Origin: Tomocerus qinae
Taxonomy: Eukaryota > Arthropoda > Collembola > Entomobryomorpha > Tomoceridae
NCBI GenBank assembly: GCA_020055645.1
Contig: CM034549.1
Coordinates: forward strand, 3,100,001-3,164,000
DNA length: 64,000 bases
Reading direction: 5' to 3'
The translations under genes were made by a program, and so were the position numbers. The notes beneath the pieces are model-generated. The model did not search any database. It was not told the DNA's origin and worked only from the letters and a program-made list of their open reading frames with translations. This document shows positions 62,301-64,000 of the stretch, piece by piece (the first letter of the stretch is position 1; each line of letters opens with the position of its first letter).

Positions 62301-63678
62301 ATGTGGCCACTGTGGGCGGACCCATAGAGGCCTGTGATATTTATTATGCTTAATATATCTTTTATTACTGTTATCAATTATTGATAATTGCCGATACGGA
62401 CACAGTACTAGGAAATGAACAATAATAATATAATCATCATCAAAACATTAATGAACATAATTTAGATACAAACAATTATAATAAAAACATATTTGAAATG
62501 AATAAATAATACCAAATATCACTGAATACAGTCCCAAAGGACTCAAATAACAATAGTATCTAATACATTTTTGTGGAAATTTTTTTAATGGATTTGGAGC
62601 TAAGTCCACCCCCTTTTGAGGTAAGGCCTTCAAAATAATATAGCATCTGTCTCAAAGGTAGGTGAGGTTAACTACTGAGTTTCATTGCGAAATTCGTAAT
62701 GCTTTTGGTGTTTTGGGACCTAATTTGACCTCATATACAGTCAGGGAGTTAGCTCTTTCCCTGGCTCTTTTATAGCCAGATTTGGCTCCAAAAAAGGAGC
62801 TGGTTCTAGCTCCTTAAGCGCTAATATTGGCTCTGTTTTTTGAAACCCACGAAGGAAACTAAAACTACTTTTCCGTCCGAAACTGGACGGTTGGTAGTGA
62901 AGCTACCCGACATTTGACAAAATTAGCAAAGAAAGCATGCATCTATCTACCCACAGTGTTAACCTAATGAGAAAGAGGATTGTTATAATTCTTCATTCTT
63001 TCCGATTTTCGATATACCACCTCCTTTACTCAGGCCACACCCCCCCAATAGTCGAAAAGCAAGGTTGAAACTACTCCGAAACTACTCGACCGATTCGAAT
63101 CATTATTATTGATATAGTGAGAAAATTGTAACTTGAGTCACACAGTACTGGGCCTCTAGTTTTATATAATTATTTTAAATTGCGTTAAGAAAATATTCGT
63201 CATATTGCATAGTTTTCTGCATTTTGTACTACACCATATTTATACTGTCAGCTGCGTACACGATACAGCTTTCGTGTCCGGCCCAATCTCCTTTGTTTAA
63301 TTTTTCTGAGATGTGATCTGAAAGAGTTGGTTGTAGAATGCATTCTATTATAGGAACCAAAAAGTCCATCGGTGAAAAGATAGATTTTGACACGCTCTTT
63401 CCAATGGTGATGGTTAGAATGAAATCGGTCGTTGGCTTTTTTGGCTCTGGAGGTTTTGGTGAAATAATTTGATAGAAGAGCTACTTTCAGCGCCTTAGGA
63501 GCTACAATTTTGTGTAAAAAGAGCCAGTTCTGGCTCCAGAAGCCCATATTAGCGCCATAAGAGCTAGATCCAGCTCCTTTTTTAGGAGCTAAATCTGGCT
63601 ACAAAAGAGCCAGGGAAAGAGCTAACTCCCTGACTGATATATCTACCGCCTCTATGGGTCCGCCCACTTTGAGCAGGA
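62301..63678. mobile_element. Outer inverted-repeat element
   Basis: GTGGGCGGACCCATAGAGGC at 62312-62331 and its exact complement at 63648-63667 form an inverted pair about 1.3 kb apart. The bases just outside remain partly complementary (CCATGTGGCC versus the complement of GAGCAGGACATGG). It appears to host the element at 62738-63636. Confidence 0.65.
62738..63636. mobile_element. Inner terminal-inverted-repeat element, 899 bases
   Basis: The ends start CAGTCAGGGAGTTAGCTCTT. The terminal repeats run about 95 bases, rich in GGCTC/GAGCC units (AGCTCCTTTTTT, CAGATTTGGCT). ATATA-like bases flank both sides and may be the target duplication. An interior 99-codon minus-strand ORF (63547-63248) has no recognised domain and partly overlaps the repeat; I do not call it a gene. 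Confidence 0.75.
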
Positions 63679-64000
63679 CATGGTCAGGGTAATTTTTAGG
63701 TTAGGTTAGCACTTTTTCATTGTGGTCAATAGCTGTCAACATAAATGAAAACTGTCGCATTTCATTGGTGTTGTGTCATAGTCAGGACATCGGTTGACGA
63801 AAGAGCCTCAAAATCTGATTTCAAACTGGTGGCTGGTTTTGATGGTTTTGGAAAGTGGAAATTATTAAGGAACAAAATCTGAAAATAATGTCGACCGGGG
63901 GTCATGTTGGTATCAGGCAAAATGAATTGCAGCTTAATTTTTACGGAATCATTCCCAGTAAACATCATCCTGAACAAATTATGTCGGATATAGACAAATG

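Larger units (their letters stand above)
61890..64000. other. Repeat-rich end of the window
   Basis: Upstream of RAD23 (its promoter region should be about 61890-62200). Beyond this lies a nest of inverted repeats. The last 300 bases hold an ORF of 71 codons on the minus strand with no recognisable content. Confidence 0.5.

Noticed and set aside
63248-63547. 99-codon minus-strand ORF as a transposase remnant
   Set aside because: Overlaps the terminal repeat and shows no catalytic motif or known domain.

Overview
The window looks like nuclear DNA of an animal, most likely an arthropod. It is AT-rich. Its genes have many short GT-AG introns (often about 75 to 125 bases), and the proteins are metazoan: RAD21, VHL, NKAIN, DYNC2I2, UBE2S, RAD23, a SOSS-B subunit and a UBTF-like HMG-box protein. 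The arthropod guess rests weakly on a short CCTAA (TTAGG-type) run and general gene architecture; no species is claimed. There are no bacterial operons, rRNA or CRISPR arrays, and I could not support any tRNA.

Layout: 1-543 repeat and a small Helitron; 1339-5545 (-) a secreted Ser/Thr-rich repeat protein I do not recognise; 8621-9616 (-) UBE2S; 9617-21503 a gene-free, transposon-rich stretch with nested inverted-repeat elements, a Helitron and a 2.1-kb near-perfect palindrome; 21504-22197 (+) a small USPL1-like zinc-motif protein; 23258-23952 (-) SOSS subunit B; 24000-26000 repeats; 26453-30191 (+) RAD21 with a Helitron in its last intron; 32937-35190 (-) NKAIN with a long extra tail; 35191-42553 a gene-poor stretch; 42554-43296 (+) VHL; 44916-47738 (-) DYNC2I2/WDR34; 47739-50556 an inverted-repeat element and a CRE-centred palindrome; 50557-56637 (+) a UBTF-like gene whose splice phases join two apparently separate ORF groups into one 1,170-codon frame; 56638-59631 repeats including a second copy of a Helitron family; 59632-61889 (-) RAD23; 61890-64000 nested terminal-inverted-repeat elements.

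The genes do not form a pathway. Most are housekeeping nuclear functions: ubiquitin and proteasome (UBE2S, RAD23, VHL), chromosome maintenance (RAD21, SOSS-B) and rDNA-type transcription (UBTF-like). Each gene model below was built by hand from GT/AG sites and checked for reading phase across every junction; no transcript evidence was available. The most unusual content is the transposon architecture: two non-autonomous Helitron families with visible 5' TC and 3' hairpin-CTAG ends, a three-level nest of inverted-repeat elements with intact 8-base target duplications, and the long palindrome.
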